NCBI RefSeq assembly: GCF_958979055.1
Contig: NC_084886.1
Location: 25,522,654 to 25,586,653, forward strand
DNA from: Alnus glutinosa
Lineage: Eukaryota; Streptophyta; Magnoliopsida; Fagales; Betulaceae
Reading direction: 5' to 3'
DNA: 64,000 nt
The notes beneath the pieces were generated by a model. That model was not told the origin of the DNA. It saw only the letters and a list, made by a program, of their open reading frames with translations, and searched no databases. Positions 24,621-36,235 of the stretch are shown here, piece after piece. A program made the position numbers and the translations under genes. Position 1 is the stretch's first letter. Each line of letters begins with the position of its first letter.

Positions 24621-24624
24621 TATT

Positions 24625-26345
24625 TTGCCGGGACTGCATGTCTTGCATCGGTCTCCTCTTTTTGAAAAGAACTCTTCCTCGAGTTATGTTTCAAATCCTC
24701 TAGTGGAAAATATTCGAAAATGTCTGGGACGTTAAATGTTGAAGATACTACCAAGCCCTTGGGAAGATCAACAATATATGCATTATTGTTAATCTTTTTA
24801 AGTATTTTGCATGGATTGTACTTCTTATTCCTCAGCTTTCCAGAAACACTAGTCAGTAGTCGCCCCTTGGGCAGATACACCATCACAAGATCTCCTCTCG
24901 AAAAATCTTTGATCGCCGACCCTTGTTACTACTGTCTTGTACTTAGCAAAGAATTTTTCTAGATGCTGACGAACTCCCTCTTGGGTAGCTTTCACCCATT
25001 TTGCTAAATGCTCTGCTGCTACACTTGCTCCCGGTAACTTAGATAAAGCTGCAAGATCTACTACAAGTCTCGGAGTTCTCCCATAGATGACTTCGAATGG
25101 TGCCTTCCCAATAGATCGATTCACCATGTTGTTGTAAGCAAACTTAGCCTGAGCTTAAGCCAGGTCCCATTGTTTTAGTTTGTCGCCTGCAATACAACAA
25201 ATTACCCAGAGTTCGATTAACAACTTCTGTCTGCCCATCCGTCTGCGGATGGATCGTGCTACTGAAGTTCAATGTTGTGTCGAACCACGTCCATAATGTT
25301 CGCCAAAAGTGAGACAAGAACTTGGTGTCTTGGTCAGAAGTGATAGACTTTTGGACTCGATGCAATCGAACCACCTCTCAGAAAAATAGACTGGCCACTT
25401 AAACAACATCATATGTTTTCTTGCAAGCAACAAAGTGAGCCATTTTGGAAAATCTATCCACAATGACCATAATAGAATCTACTCCTCGTTGGTTCTCGGT
25501 AGACCTAATACAAAATCCATAGATACATCTTCCCACGATGCTTCCAGTATTGGTAGAGGCATGTATAATCCCGTATTTTGGGTGCCCCTTGGCGACTTGA
25601 CAAGTCTGGCATCGTCGGACAAAATTACCTGCTTCTTTCTTCAGTTGCAGCCAGTAATACCGCTTCTCTACCAGAGCAATAGCCTTGTCTCTTCCCAGAT
25701 AACCACCCAAGCCTCCAGCATGTAATTCTTGGATTATTTGTTCCTGTAAGGAACTCCTCAAAATGCACAACGATTCTACAAAATAAATGCCTCTCCTAAA
25801 TATGTATCTTAGAAATTGGTTGCCCTGCCTTGCAAAGTTTTCAGGTTTCAACAGAATCTTCATCTTCCTCATATAACTCCTTTATGCACTCGAATCCAAT
25901 TACTTCAGCTTTCATGGTGATTAGTAGGGTAGCTCGATGACTCAAAGCGTCAGCTACACGATTCAGTTTTCCTGACTTATGCTTGAGAGTAAAAGTGAAT
26001 CGTTGGATGTAAGAAACCCGCCAAGCATACATCCGATTTATATTCTTTTGACTATTGATGAACTTTAATGCTTGATGGTCGGAATAGAGGACAAACTCCC
26101 GTTGGATTAGGTAGTGCTCCCACACCTTGAGGGCTCTTAATACAGCGTAAAGCTCCATAGGCTTCCTTTCTTGAGACAAACACAGCTCCTATCCCGACGA
26201 TTGATGCATCACACTCAACTTTAGATAGCTTGTCAAAGTAGGGTAAGGCAAGTACAGGTGTCGTGCTTAGTTTTTCTTTGATGATTGAGAAACTTTGCTC
26301 AGCTTCGTCACCCCAGTTGAATTTTCTTTTCTTCATACACTCAGT
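24625..26345 (-). mobile_element. Ty3/gypsy pol remnant (RNase H and integrase)
   Basis: Minus strand, right to left. RT end and RNase H lie at 26336-25841 ([20 protein letters not shown], then [20 protein letters not shown] and FTLKHKSGKLNRVADALSHR). The integrase zinc-binding domain follows ([28 protein letters not shown]), then the catalytic core ([48 protein letters not shown]) and the C-terminal domain (LTSVSGKLRNKKYNPCKIL). Frames shift several times. The 5' half (gag, PR, most of RT) is gone at 26345. No chromodomain was recognised after KYNPCKIL. Confidence 0.9.
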
Positions 26346-27537
26346 GATTGGTGCTACAATACTCCTAAAATTCCAAACAGTTCACCTTCTATAGAAAGAT
26401 TATGAGGTTAAAGATTTTTGGATCCATCCTTTAGGGTTTATGGATTAGGATTAGAGTTTGGAAAACCCTAAATAATCCAAGGCTTGCCACCCCTTAGGTA
26501 TTGCACTCCTAAAGTGGTGGCTGGCCATTACTTCCAAGTGATCGATGCCATAGTCATGGGTTAGGCCCATGGTTCTTCTTCTTGCTTGATCACGAGTAAA
26601 ACTCATGTTAATGTATGCATGGTAATTAAATCACTATACACCCAAAAAGAACTTATGAATGCAAAATCATGTTCAATAATATGAAAACTCATTTCAAATT
26701 ATTGACAACATGAAAACCATGCAGTACTCAAAAATCAATACAATATTGATTTCATTCCACGTATTTTAATCTCAAGAAGTTGAAATCAAATTCCAAGTAC
26801 TTGTAATACACATCCAAACAACTTGTTACTTTATTTTATTTTGATCAATAACATGTTATATAACATATTCCATAATTAAAGAAACTTATTTCCTTAATTA
26901 TGTATCAAAGAAATTCACCAACACAATTACACTAAAATTTGCCTTAACAAAACTTCATTTTCCTTCTTTCTCATCTTTTTTCTTATTTTATTTTATTTTA
27001 TCTTTTTTTTTTTCTATGTCCCGAAAGCAAAAGAAAAATCCTCAGGAAAGACAAGGAGTGCTAGGACGCGTAATAAGCCATATACCAGACAATTCTCAGA
27101 ATGACTACGGTCCATTATAATAATGATAATATATACCAATAGATCATTACCCATCTTAAACAATAAAAACTCAATAAGACTTCTTTTGTTTGAACGTAAA
27201 ATATATTTAAAAATAATTTTTTTTATTATTTGTTGCGATTGAAAAATAATGGTCAACATTTTTGATTTGACCAAAAAAGCTTCTTCAATCTTCAAAAAAT
27301 GGTTTTCATTTTTTAATATCATAAACTATTTTTTAAATTTAAACTTCTCGTTCTCGCACATATTCTCTCTCAAAGTTTATTCTCTACTACCTCCAGAATT
27401 TAACAACATGGAGGTTGTCAGGTTGTCACTGAAGTTCACCAAAATTTACCTATCAATTTTGGATATGATGTTACTGGCAATTGCTAGCCATCGCTATTTT
27501 CCGTATGAACTAAATATCTACCAAAAAATACAAAAAT

Positions 27538-27568
<31 letters not shown>

Positions 27569-27913
27569 GAGACAAATTTGGATTCCCATGGAAAAGAAAA
27601 GAGGAACATATAACGGTTAGATCGCGTAAGCCAGGTTGTCCACGAAACAAAAACGCGTGAACGGTGAGATCATAACGACCTTGACAAATTCTCCCATGCT
27701 TAATGATGTCCGAAATTAATTTCTAGAGAAAACAAACTTGGAAAATCAATATATAATACAGCTACCCGATCATCCTAAAAAAACACATTGAAAGCTTATT
27801 TTGGCCGGCAGAAGTCCCCGGCCCCTTCTGTTTGGGATTTTATTACTAATTTCTGCACGTTCATGATGATCAGCCAGCTGTCAACATGTTGCAAACAAAC
27901 AAACAAACAAAAT

Positions 27914-27954
<41 letters not shown>

Positions 27955-28054
27955 CAGAGGAAGATGCGCAAGAGAAAGCTAAAAATAAGGGAAAGTAGCT
28001 TAATTAGAGATAGTCAGGAACCGCCGGCCGGCGCCCATTAGATCGAAGAGGAAA
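26346..28054. other. Intergenic: LTR-like fragment and poly(A) tracts
   Basis: 26346-27000 has copia-LTR-like text on the minus strand (GGGTTTTCCAAACTC, GGGCCTAACCCATG) without defined ends. 27180-27340 resembles half of a MITE (GGTCAACATTTTTGATTTGACC). Poly(A) tracts lie at 27535-27565 and 27919-27951. The last 100 bases, with GC-rich CCGCCGGCCGGCGCC at 28021, are the leader of the ANTH gene. Confidence 0.4.
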
Positions 28055-29233
28055 ATGAGGCTATGGAAAAGGGCGGCCGGGGCTCTTAAAGACCGGAACA
28101 GCATATGGATGGCGAGCATATCTAGGAGGACGCCGTACCGGAACCCGGATCTTGAGGCGGTGGTCATCAAGGCCACCAGCCACGACGAATCCTACGTTGA
28201 CTACAAGAACGCTCAAAGGGTCTTTCAATGGGTGCGTACATCTGCGATATACTTGAGACCTTTGATGTGGGCGCTGTCGATGCGAATGGAGAACACCCGG
28301 AGCTGGGCAGTCGCTTTAAAGGGCTTGATGCTCATGCATGGCGTTTTCCATTGTAAAACCCAGGCCGTACAAATGATTGGCAGGCTGCCATTTGATCTAT
28401 CAAATTTCAGAGATGGTCACTCCAATATCGGCAAGACATGGGGATACAATGCTTTCATTCGTGCTTATTTTCTGTTTCTAGACCAGAAGTCTGCGTTCAT
28501 GGCATCGGAGATGAAGCTTCAAAAAGGAAGTATCAGAGAGACGGAGGAACCGTTTACAGAGGAGCTCACGAGGTTACAAAAATGGCAATCTTTGCTTGAT
28601 GTGCTGCTTCAAATCAAGCCACCGGCTGAGTGTATGATCGTCACTCTTATTCTTGAAGCCATGGAATGTGTAGTCGTAGAGATTTTCGAGGTTTACAGCA
28701 GAGTCTGCAGCGGGATCGCGCAGGCACTGTTGAAGGTATACGAGGCTGGTGGGAAGGCTGACGCAGAAATTGCGCTCAAAGTTCTCCAAAAGGCAAGAGT
28801 GCAAGGTGAAGAACTCGCCACATATTTTGAGTTTTGCAGGGAAATCGGTGTCATTAACGCGTCGGAATTCCCAAAGGTTGAGCAAATCCCAGACGAAGAT
28901 ATTAGAGATCTCGAGCGAATAATCAATAATGGGGTTTTCAAGGGGAAGAACTTGGATAGTAATGGCATGCAGCCGGAGGACAAGGCCATCGTGTTGAAAG
29001 AAAGTGGTGCCATTGTTGAAGGAAGGAAATCAAGCAGAGCTTTGAAAACAATAATTACTGAGAAATGGGAAGTTTTTGAAGAGGATTTGAAGTTCAATGG
29101 GGTAGGGAATTCCTCTGATATTACAACTACTGCAGCGAGAGAAGACACACCACATTATTATACACCCACTTTAACTGCATTACCGCTTCTACTTGCTTCT
29201 AATCCATTTATTCAAGATTTAATTAGTTTATAG
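28055..29233 (+). CDS. ANTH-domain putative clathrin assembly protein, At1g25240 type
   Basis: Intact single-exon frame of 392 residues. It opens MRLWKRAAGALKDRNSIW followed by SRRTPYRNPDLEAVVIKATS, the usual start of a plant AP180/CALM-family ANTH domain, which spans about residues 28-285. The conserved helical text YLRPLMWALSMRM, AVALKGLMLMHGVFHC and EVYSRVCSGIAQALLKVYEA is in order. ANTH domains bind phosphoinositides and help assemble clathrin coats at the plasma membrane or trans-Golgi. Residues 383-385 are an NPF motif, an EH-domain docking site typical of this family, only seven residues from the C-terminus. The length is close to the short plant ANTH subfamily, which lacks the long clathrin-binding tail. 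The start is the first ATG after a GC-rich leader. No neighbour shares its function. Whether the gene is expressed is unknown. Confidence 0.93.
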   Translation: MRLWKRAAGALKDRNSIWMASISRRTPYRNPDLEAVVIKATSHDESYVDYKNAQRVFQWVRTSAIYLRPLMWALSMRMENTRSWAVALKGLMLMHGVFHCKTQAVQMIGRLPFDLSNFRDGHSNIGKTWGYNAFIRAYFLFLDQKSAFMASEMKLQKGSIRETEEPFTEELTRLQKWQSLLDVLLQIKPPAECMIVTLILEAMECVVVEIFEVYSRVCSGIAQALLKVYEAGGKADAEIALKVLQKARVQGEELATYFEFCREIGVINASEFPKVEQIPDEDIRDLERIINNGVFKGKNLDSNGMQPEDKAIVLKESGAIVEGRKSSRALKTIITEKWEVFEEDLKFNGVGNSSDITTTAAREDTPHYYTPTLTALPLLLASNPFIQDLISL

Positions 29234-29300
29234 AAGTTGGAATATTGAGATTAATTTGCTTTCCTGAAGGATAATTTTTTGTCAAAATTAATTTTCAATT

Positions 29301-29340
<40 letters not shown>

Positions 29341-30200
29341 CAGAAATTCATTATTGTTAATGTTTCATGCCATTCGAATTAGATCGAGCTAGCAATGCTA
29401 TAAAATCTGTACGATGTAGAGTTGGAGCCATTTGTCTACGACAGCCATGTTATGCTTATTGTCTTTTATTTTTCAAGTAAATTAAGGTCGTGAAGCATAG
29501 AGTCAAGAAGTCACACGAAAGAGAGGAACAATTGACACAAGGAAAGGAAGGTTGTTTATGATAAGAGTCTCATAATTGGCATCTTTTGAGAGTTTCAATA
29601 GACCTATAGGCTTTTCAATTTTCATATGGTATTAAAACTTCAGGGCCTTGGACAATGTCGGGTTTTATCTCCCGTTATACACGTGTTTGGACAATATATA
29701 GTACCACACGTCAGGGGGCATATTAAGAGTCTCATAATTGTCAAAGTATACTTGGGTTGTGAGTTTTATAGCCTTAAGCAAACTTCTTCCCTTAAAGTGT
29801 TTGGACAATAGTATCACAAGTAAAATGGTGTATTAAGAGTCTCACAATTGCCAAGGTATAATTAAGTTGTAGGCTTTATAGCTTTGAACAAACACCTTCC
29901 CTTAAAATACATTTTGCGAAAAAGTAATACCGAATAAACTTTATCAATTTATCCTTTGGGTACGTAACAAATTATGAATGACAAGTATCTTCGGTTTCAG
30001 TTTTACTCATTTCTTTTCAATGGTGAGATCGAGGCCTGACATTCCCTGTTAGTGTTCTTTTCAATGGTGAGATTGACTTGATTATCAAGACTCAATGCAC
30101 AAGTAACATGCACGTACTAATTTAATTATTTGAAATATCCAAATTATTCTAAAAAATTATATAAAATAAAATGAAGAAAAATAATTTTAATAAATAAAAT
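29234..30200. other. 3' flank of the ANTH gene, no gene recognised
   Basis: Contains a TA microsatellite at 29306-29336. A pair of similar segments, 29690-29790 and 29815-29915, share GTATTAAGAGTCTCA and CCTTCCCTTAAA, suggesting an old local duplication of about 120 bp. No coding potential seen. Confidence 0.4.
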
Positions 30201-30292
30201 GAGGTGGTGGTTGAACCACCCCTCAACTGCTTTAAGAGTGACTGTGGGGGTGGTTCAGCAATCCTCGCTTTGGGTACTTCAATCACCACCTC
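30201..30292. repeat. Hairpin element with GAACCACCCC arms
   Basis: Outer arms GAGGTGGTG (30201) and CACCACCTC (30284-30292), inner arms TTGAACCACCCC (30211) and GGGGGTGGTTCA (30246). Shares the GAACCACCCC core with the larger hairpin at 31071. Confidence 0.5.
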
Positions 30293-30420
30293 TCTTTTTT
30301 CTTTCACAAAAATAAAATAAATAAATAAATAAAAATCAACCACCAAGAATTGCCAAGGAATGTCAAAAAAATGCTAGGACAAATTTCAAGGCATTTTTTT
30401 CTCGACACTCCTAAACATTG

Positions 30421-30663
30421 GGGCCTTGTTTGGTAAGGAAGTGTGACTTGGGGGTAATAGTAAGAAGTGATAGATATGATATAAAGTAAAAAGAATTTTT
30501 ATAAAAAGGTGAAAAAATTTTGTATTGTAGTAATTTTTTTTATTTAAATAGTAATAAAAAAAATTATTGATATAGTATAGAGTTAGAATGTCTTGAACTT
30601 AATTGTTTATGAAAAAAGTGAAGAGAGGGAGGAAAAATTTTCTTTCTTCTACCAAACAAGCCC
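30421..30663. mobile_element. MITE with TIR GGGCCTTGTTTGGTA
   Basis: Left end GGGCCTTGTTTGGTA (30421-30435) and right end TACCAAACAAGCCC (30650-30663) are near-perfect inverted repeats enclosing about 215 AT-rich bases. This is the classic layout of plant hAT-type MITEs that begin GGCC-TGTTTGG. Target duplication is unclear. Confidence 0.7.
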
Positions 30664-31070
30664 GGGGATATATGATGTCGAAAGATTTCTATCCCGGCAA
30701 TTTATTAAAGCCGATGGAACATTTAGGGCATTTTTTAATTTCAAAAACACCGGTGAGGCTTTGCCCAGCATTTGTCAAAGACGCCTACTAAAGTCCTACC
30801 GGCATTTGTTTAAAAGAACTAAAAGACAAATGCCAACAAAATAATTGCCGGCTTTTGTTGACGTTGGTTACAAATGTCGAAAACAGCTTCGCCCGGGTGG
30901 GTTCCAGCACCCCCTTTTTCTTTATTTGTTTTGGAAAACATACATTTTATCCTCCAAACTCTTACTTCTTTTTAAATTTTACCTCCAATATTTAAAAATT
31001 GAAAATGTTAGTTTTTAAAAAGAAAATTTTCTCACAATATTCTAAATAAAAAAAAAAAAAAAAAAATTGT

Positions 31071-31145
31071 GGAGTGGCTGAACCACCCCTATTCGGTTGG
31101 CCAGGGGTGGCCCAGCTAAGCCAAATAGGGGTGGTTCGCCACTCC
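31071..31145. repeat. Compact 75-bp hairpin
   Basis: GGAGTGGCTGAACCACCCC at 31071 pairs with GGGGTGGTTCGCCACTCC ending 31145. The stem is about 22 bp with one bulge, and the inner loop contains a second small stem (TTGGCC / GGCCCA). It follows a poly(A) run. Consistent with a fold-back MITE; nothing coding. Confidence 0.7.
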
Positions 31146-31826
31146 CAAAGTTGTTTGATAAGTTATGAAGAAAATATTACAAATTAAACGTTAGTATGAT
31201 AACGTCTACCGGTGTGTTTGCATGGCAACATGATTGAATCAAGATTTTTCTCTACTTTTTTCAAAAACAAATAATATTTTATTTAACTTTTTAAATTTTT
31301 TTAAAATTTTATCTCGCAAAGTCAAACTTCGAAATTCGCACAATAAATTAAAATTAAATTCAAATTTCAAAAAATTCAATTCCCGATCAGACCATGCTAG
31401 CTTTTCCATTTTTTCCTTGTAATGTTAGGTTTGTTAGCATATACTTTTTTTGTTTTTCTTATTTTGAGGATCTTTTTACCGTTTTTACCGTTAGCATTGT
31501 AAGAAACTAATTAGTTGAAGTTGTTTGATAAATATTTCCACGAGGTTCTTTCTTTTTCCTAGTCCGCTAGTAAAGCCTTAGCCGTATATCCTTTATAATT
31601 CTTTGCATTCAATAGGTCTAGAATGTAACATTAATCTTATACACTGCATCCTTATTCCACAGCATCTCATTAGGTTGACATGGCAATACTCATCAGCTCT
31701 TATATCAATTTTTATTAAAAAAAAAAAAAAATTCAATAATTGTTGGGCACTACTTCATTAGTCCAGTGAGGTAATGGTATAATATATAGCATTTTCCAAA
31801 TTATATAGGCATGATTCCTATTAAAG

Positions 31827-31995
31827 TAATAACATTTAGTAGACTGTTATACAACTGTCATACAACTGAGATGATATAACAGTGAAAATCAATTTTTTTT
31901 TTTTTTTTTTTCAAGAGTTAATGCAACAACTGATTTTTACTGTCATATCATCGTCCGGTTGTATGCCGATCATATAGGAGTTACTAAATAGCATT
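31827..31995. mobile_element. Fold-back MITE, TTTAGTAGACTGT family, copy 1
   Basis: Left arm ACATTTAGTAGACTGTTATA through GATATAACAGTGAAAATCA pairs with the right arm TGATTTTTACTGTCATATCA through ACTAAATAGCATT, around a poly(T) loop. The same family is found at 32022-32690 and 46767-46888. Confidence 0.7.
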
Positions 31996-32021
31996 TCTTT
32001 TTCGATTATATAAATAAAGAG

Positions 32022-32690
32022 TAATGATATTTAGTAGACTGTCATACAATTGGATGATATGGTAAGAAAAATTAGCCTTTGGATAGCACTTAAGTGTAAG
32101 GAAAAAAAGAAAAAAGAAAGAGGGGGGGAATTAATTCAGTTAATTTCTTGAATTGTCGTTGCTTTTGCAATTTACCCTCCCTCCCGCACCCCCAAACTTT
32201 AAAAATTCTAAATTTACTGTCTCCAACTTTCGTTTTTTGTAATGTCACCCTTCGGTTAGATTTTTCTATTAAATCTTATCAATTTTTTTTTTTTAAATAC
32301 CCTTGTTTTTTTAATATATATAATTCAAGATTCAGATGTGGATATTTTTTCAAATTCTGTAAATCCTTACAAAAGTCTAAATCTTTGCAATTTTTTTTCT
32401 CTTATTATTATTTTAAAAAAATGTATTTTAAGAATTTTGACACCTCTTCATTAGGATTTATCCTAACAGATGGGTCAAATTGAAAAAAAAAAATAAAATT
32501 AAAAAATTAAAAGATAGATACACTAAATTAAAAGTTTTTTAAGTTTAAGGAAGTAATTGCAAATGTGATGGAAGTTCAGAGAGGTTAAGTAAAGTTTTTT
32601 AAAAAAAATAAAAAATAAAATAAAAATCACTATCATGCCATCCTAGTTGTATGAAAGTTATATAGCAATATATTAAATAGCATTAGACAT
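32022..32690. mobile_element. Same MITE family, copy 2, split by another fold-back element
   Basis: Left arm 32022-32075 (TGATATTTAGTAGACTGTCA) and right arm 32622-32690 (TGTATGAAAGTTATATAGCA then TTAAATAGCATTAG) belong to the family at 31827. They are separated by about 540 bp that is itself palindromic: TTGCAATTTACCCTCCC near 32168 against GTAATTGCAAATGTG near 32551, enclosing T- and A-rich sequence. Confidence 0.6.
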
Positions 32691-34186
32691 TGGTAAATAT
32701 TATGAAACAAACCACTTTGGTCTAGCTCTCAGCATTATGTTTTCTTTTTCTTTTATTTTTTTATTTTTATTTTTTTGTTTGGTTGGGAGCGGTGTTTAAT
32801 TAATTATGACATAAAAAGAATGTAAATTGGTTTGGAATCAGCATTTTCAGAACCAGATCCATTTGAACTAAAGAGTAGCCGACTGCTTAAAAAAGAGAGG
32901 AAAAATTGTCATTTTTTTTTTTTTACAATTTTGCCCCCGCTTTTTAAGGAATTGACTCCTTTCTAGCTCATTTTACCCTTCCATTTTTAATAACCGGCTC
33001 CTCTTTTGAACCGGAGAGAACCCGATTTCTTTCCTTAAGATGGCTGCTAAGTATTTCAGCATTTGAAGATTGAGGAGGTGTGAAGGTGACTTGCAAATCC
33101 TTGACCCGAGTTAGTTACCTTTCATCACTTGGCCCACGACCTAAACATTTTGGCATCACTGCTTCTGCTTATGATTCTCAACTCGGCCATTATCCTGCAT
33201 TCTATGATTTCTTGGCTTAAAAGTAACATGCCGCTCAACGCTATGGTTTATGATCGATCCCCTTACGGAAGCTACAACCAAATACCAAAATGAGCCTAAC
33301 CACTCATAGACTTAGAAGACTAGAGCCTCGTTCGGTACGTGTGGATTGAGTATTCTACTAAAAAAAGAAATTGTTGTTTAAGCTCAATTTGTTTAATAAA
33401 TAAACCTATTAAATGAATAAATTTCATCTAACTAAAGGTTTCACCCATACATCCTCAAGCAATGTTACCAAAAAGAAAAAGAACCAAAAATCAAAACCCC
33501 ATTAGAAAAACGATAAAGATACTACTACATATGGGCTTCAGCAACATTTCTCCCCAGCACAAAGACCTTCACAACGAGCATTCAAACCATTCATAGAAGA
33601 GATTTTCAATTGGATTTTTTTCTTTACTGTCGATGGAGAGAATTTTCGATTGATCGAACAAATTCTCAAGCCATTCGTACTAGAACAATGCCACCATATC
33701 GTGACCAAAAAAAAAAAAAAAAAAAGTTCTCAAATACCATACTAAGATCACCTTCAAGCTCAAGGTCTACACAGAGGCACCCCGTTAAGTAAACAGCTTG
33801 AGTGCCTGTTAGAGAACCATGCATTCAAAGCCAGACCTCATATTGCACCAAATTCCAGAACATAGGTTAAACAACTCATAAATAGTATGCTTCCTAATAA
33901 TGCGGTTCTACCCAAAGCATGGTTAAATATTATGCTTTATGATTGAAAAACCATCACACAAGTTTTCCTTAAGAGTTGAATGTATAAGTTTTTGTATTAC
34001 TCAAATATGTTGCATGCCTAACATTCTTTCACACCCATTACTTGAAGCAGGCTATGCCAGATTTGGGGTAGGTAAAAATCAAAACATATGTCAAGCATCA
34101 TCTTCTAAGCTAAGTTCCATAAGCATTATCTTTTTCTACACACAGGTATAATATGGGCCACAATGGAAACCAAGGTTCACCTCATT
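32691..34186. other. Intergenic, no gene recognised
   Basis: AT-rich with several poly(T) and poly(A) runs (32744-32779, 32917-32930, 33707-33725). A single CCTCGTTCGGTACG near 33326 resembles one terminus of a GGCC-TTTGG MITE without its partner. Short frames here (such as 33610-33792 and 33939-34151) show no domain. Confidence 0.4.
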
Positions 34187-34763
34187 AATTGCAGGAAAAA
34201 ATACACGAAACCCTCATCAAACTACTCCCTCATTGTTAATGTCATTCTCAAACTATCAACTGTGTCAATCTCCTCACTTAAACTACCAAAAAAATGTCAA
34301 TGTACCCCCTAACGACAAAAATTCCCTCTTTAAATTATTAAAAAAAAATTTAAAAAGAAATTCTTGAAAAAAAAAATCTAAAAAACAAAAAGTTATAAAA
34401 AAAATAAAAAACTATAAACAAAAATAAAATAAAAACTCATTTTTCTTTTTTTCTTTCTTTGTTTTTTATAATTTTCAGTTATTTTTCATTTTTTTTAAAA
34501 TTTTTCATTTGTTCAATTTTCTTTCTTCTTTTTTTACTTTTTCCTTAATTTTTTTTAATTTTTAATTTGTTTTTTAAAAAGTCAAATTTTTAGTTTTTTT
34601 TTTATTTAGTTTTTTTTTAATTTTAGAATTTTTTTTTCCCAAATTGATAAGGACATTTTTGTCTTTTTGTTGATCTTGGAGGACAATGACACAATTAGTA
34701 GTTTGGGAAGACATTGACAATTGAGTGATAATTTAAAGAAAATATGTGTATTTTTCCCTTAAT
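34187..34763. mobile_element. Long fold-back element, 577 bp
   Basis: Left arm AATTGCAGGAAAAAATACAC with ATTGTTAATGTC, CAACTGTGTCAATCTCCTC. Right arm GACAATGACACAATTAGTAG, GACATTGACAATTGAGTGAT, ending TGTGTATTTTTCCCTTAATT. The arms are complementary over about 120 bp with mismatches; the middle is almost pure A/T. A likely relative with one arm lies near 49745. Confidence 0.6.
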
Positions 34764-36235
34764 TGTAATTTTCAAATATTTCCAAACACTGTTAGGAAGA
34801 TTCCATGTCACATTTATTTTATTAATTTGTCATTTTCAAACTTGACAAACTAATGTCCATGTAAACTAGTAACCAAAAGCACACCATAATATAATTTTTT
34901 TTCAGAAACTCATAATGGTGGTGAAATGTGGAGATAAGATGCTGTGAGGGGTTGAAGGAGAAAGACATACATGCTTGTTTTGGTTATTTCTTAGCTAGAT
35001 AGATCACAGGGATAACAGTGGTATTTCTCAAAACAAGAACAAAAAGTATGAGACAATTGGTAGGGATGCAAAATAATGAACCAGTTCAAATTCCTACATA
35101 AGATAATGGTGTTTTGCAGCATACTCAAAAAGATAACATATACTTCAGGGAATTCTCTATTGAAAAAAAATTTACTTTTCTTTCACCAGGTTGAATAGTT
35201 CACCTATGTCAACATGCCAACAATGACAGATACACATATTGGCATATCCCAGGATATCTACTTATATACATGCTTCTACAGATGCAATTACAGTTTTTAC
35301 TTCATAGCTTGAGAGAGAATCATCTATTGTTTTCCAACAAGGATTATATTAATTATTTTGACCATAAAGCTTCGCAAGTCTCCATGCACACAATTCCAAG
35401 ACATACAGAAAAACTCATACATAACCCAGCCCATCAGGACCTTTCATGTCTGACACTATACAAGAAGAGCATCAAAGCATAATACTCCTGTCAATGTATT
35501 CAGACTACACCATTGGAATTGTTCAAAACAACATGATCAATACTAGGGTTAAGGAGGGAAAAAGTATGAATTTCACACTCTGGACCACAACTTCTTTTTC
35601 TTCCAGTTAAAAAAATCAAAGAATTGAAGTATACAATCTAATGGTTCTAATCCTACGGAGGATTTGGGGAAATTTAGCACCAAAAAAAAAAGACACCAAA
35701 AGAAAGAAACTAAGATCCACTTAGGACATAATAAATGATATTACAATTTTTAGGAGTGTTAATCACATGCTTGTGCAATTAGGCACCAATAAGAAGAGAT
35801 ATGCAACACTAAACCAAAATCACACATTCCAACTACAACAGTTACTCAATTGCACAAAAGACTGAGGAAACAAGTATCGTAGTATGTCATTGTGAAGACA
35901 AATGAAGAAAATAGCATTTAATTCCTAATCTTCAACAAAATTAAATTAAAAGCTGAAAGGATATTATCCAAAAATAACTGTCCAACAAATGACAACTCTT
36001 GACATAAATCCTGGTGGCCAGAAGTCACTGGTTGCCTTTATCACTTAAGCCGAAGAAAAAAGATTAAAAAGAAAAGGAACCCAGATGTCCAAATTATGAG
36101 AACAAGTATCGTGACTGAAAATTCATGGACTACAAAGTAATCGGCTGAACTCTGCAAAAGGCCACAGATATATATACAGATGAAACAGACCAAATGCAAT
36201 GTGTAACCCATCCAACAAGTACCAACCATGTAACT
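34764..36235. other. 3' flank of the BPC gene, no other gene recognised
   Basis: Lower-repeat sequence with scattered short frames and no domain. The part nearest 36235 is likely the 3' UTR of the minus-strand BPC gene. Confidence 0.4.
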
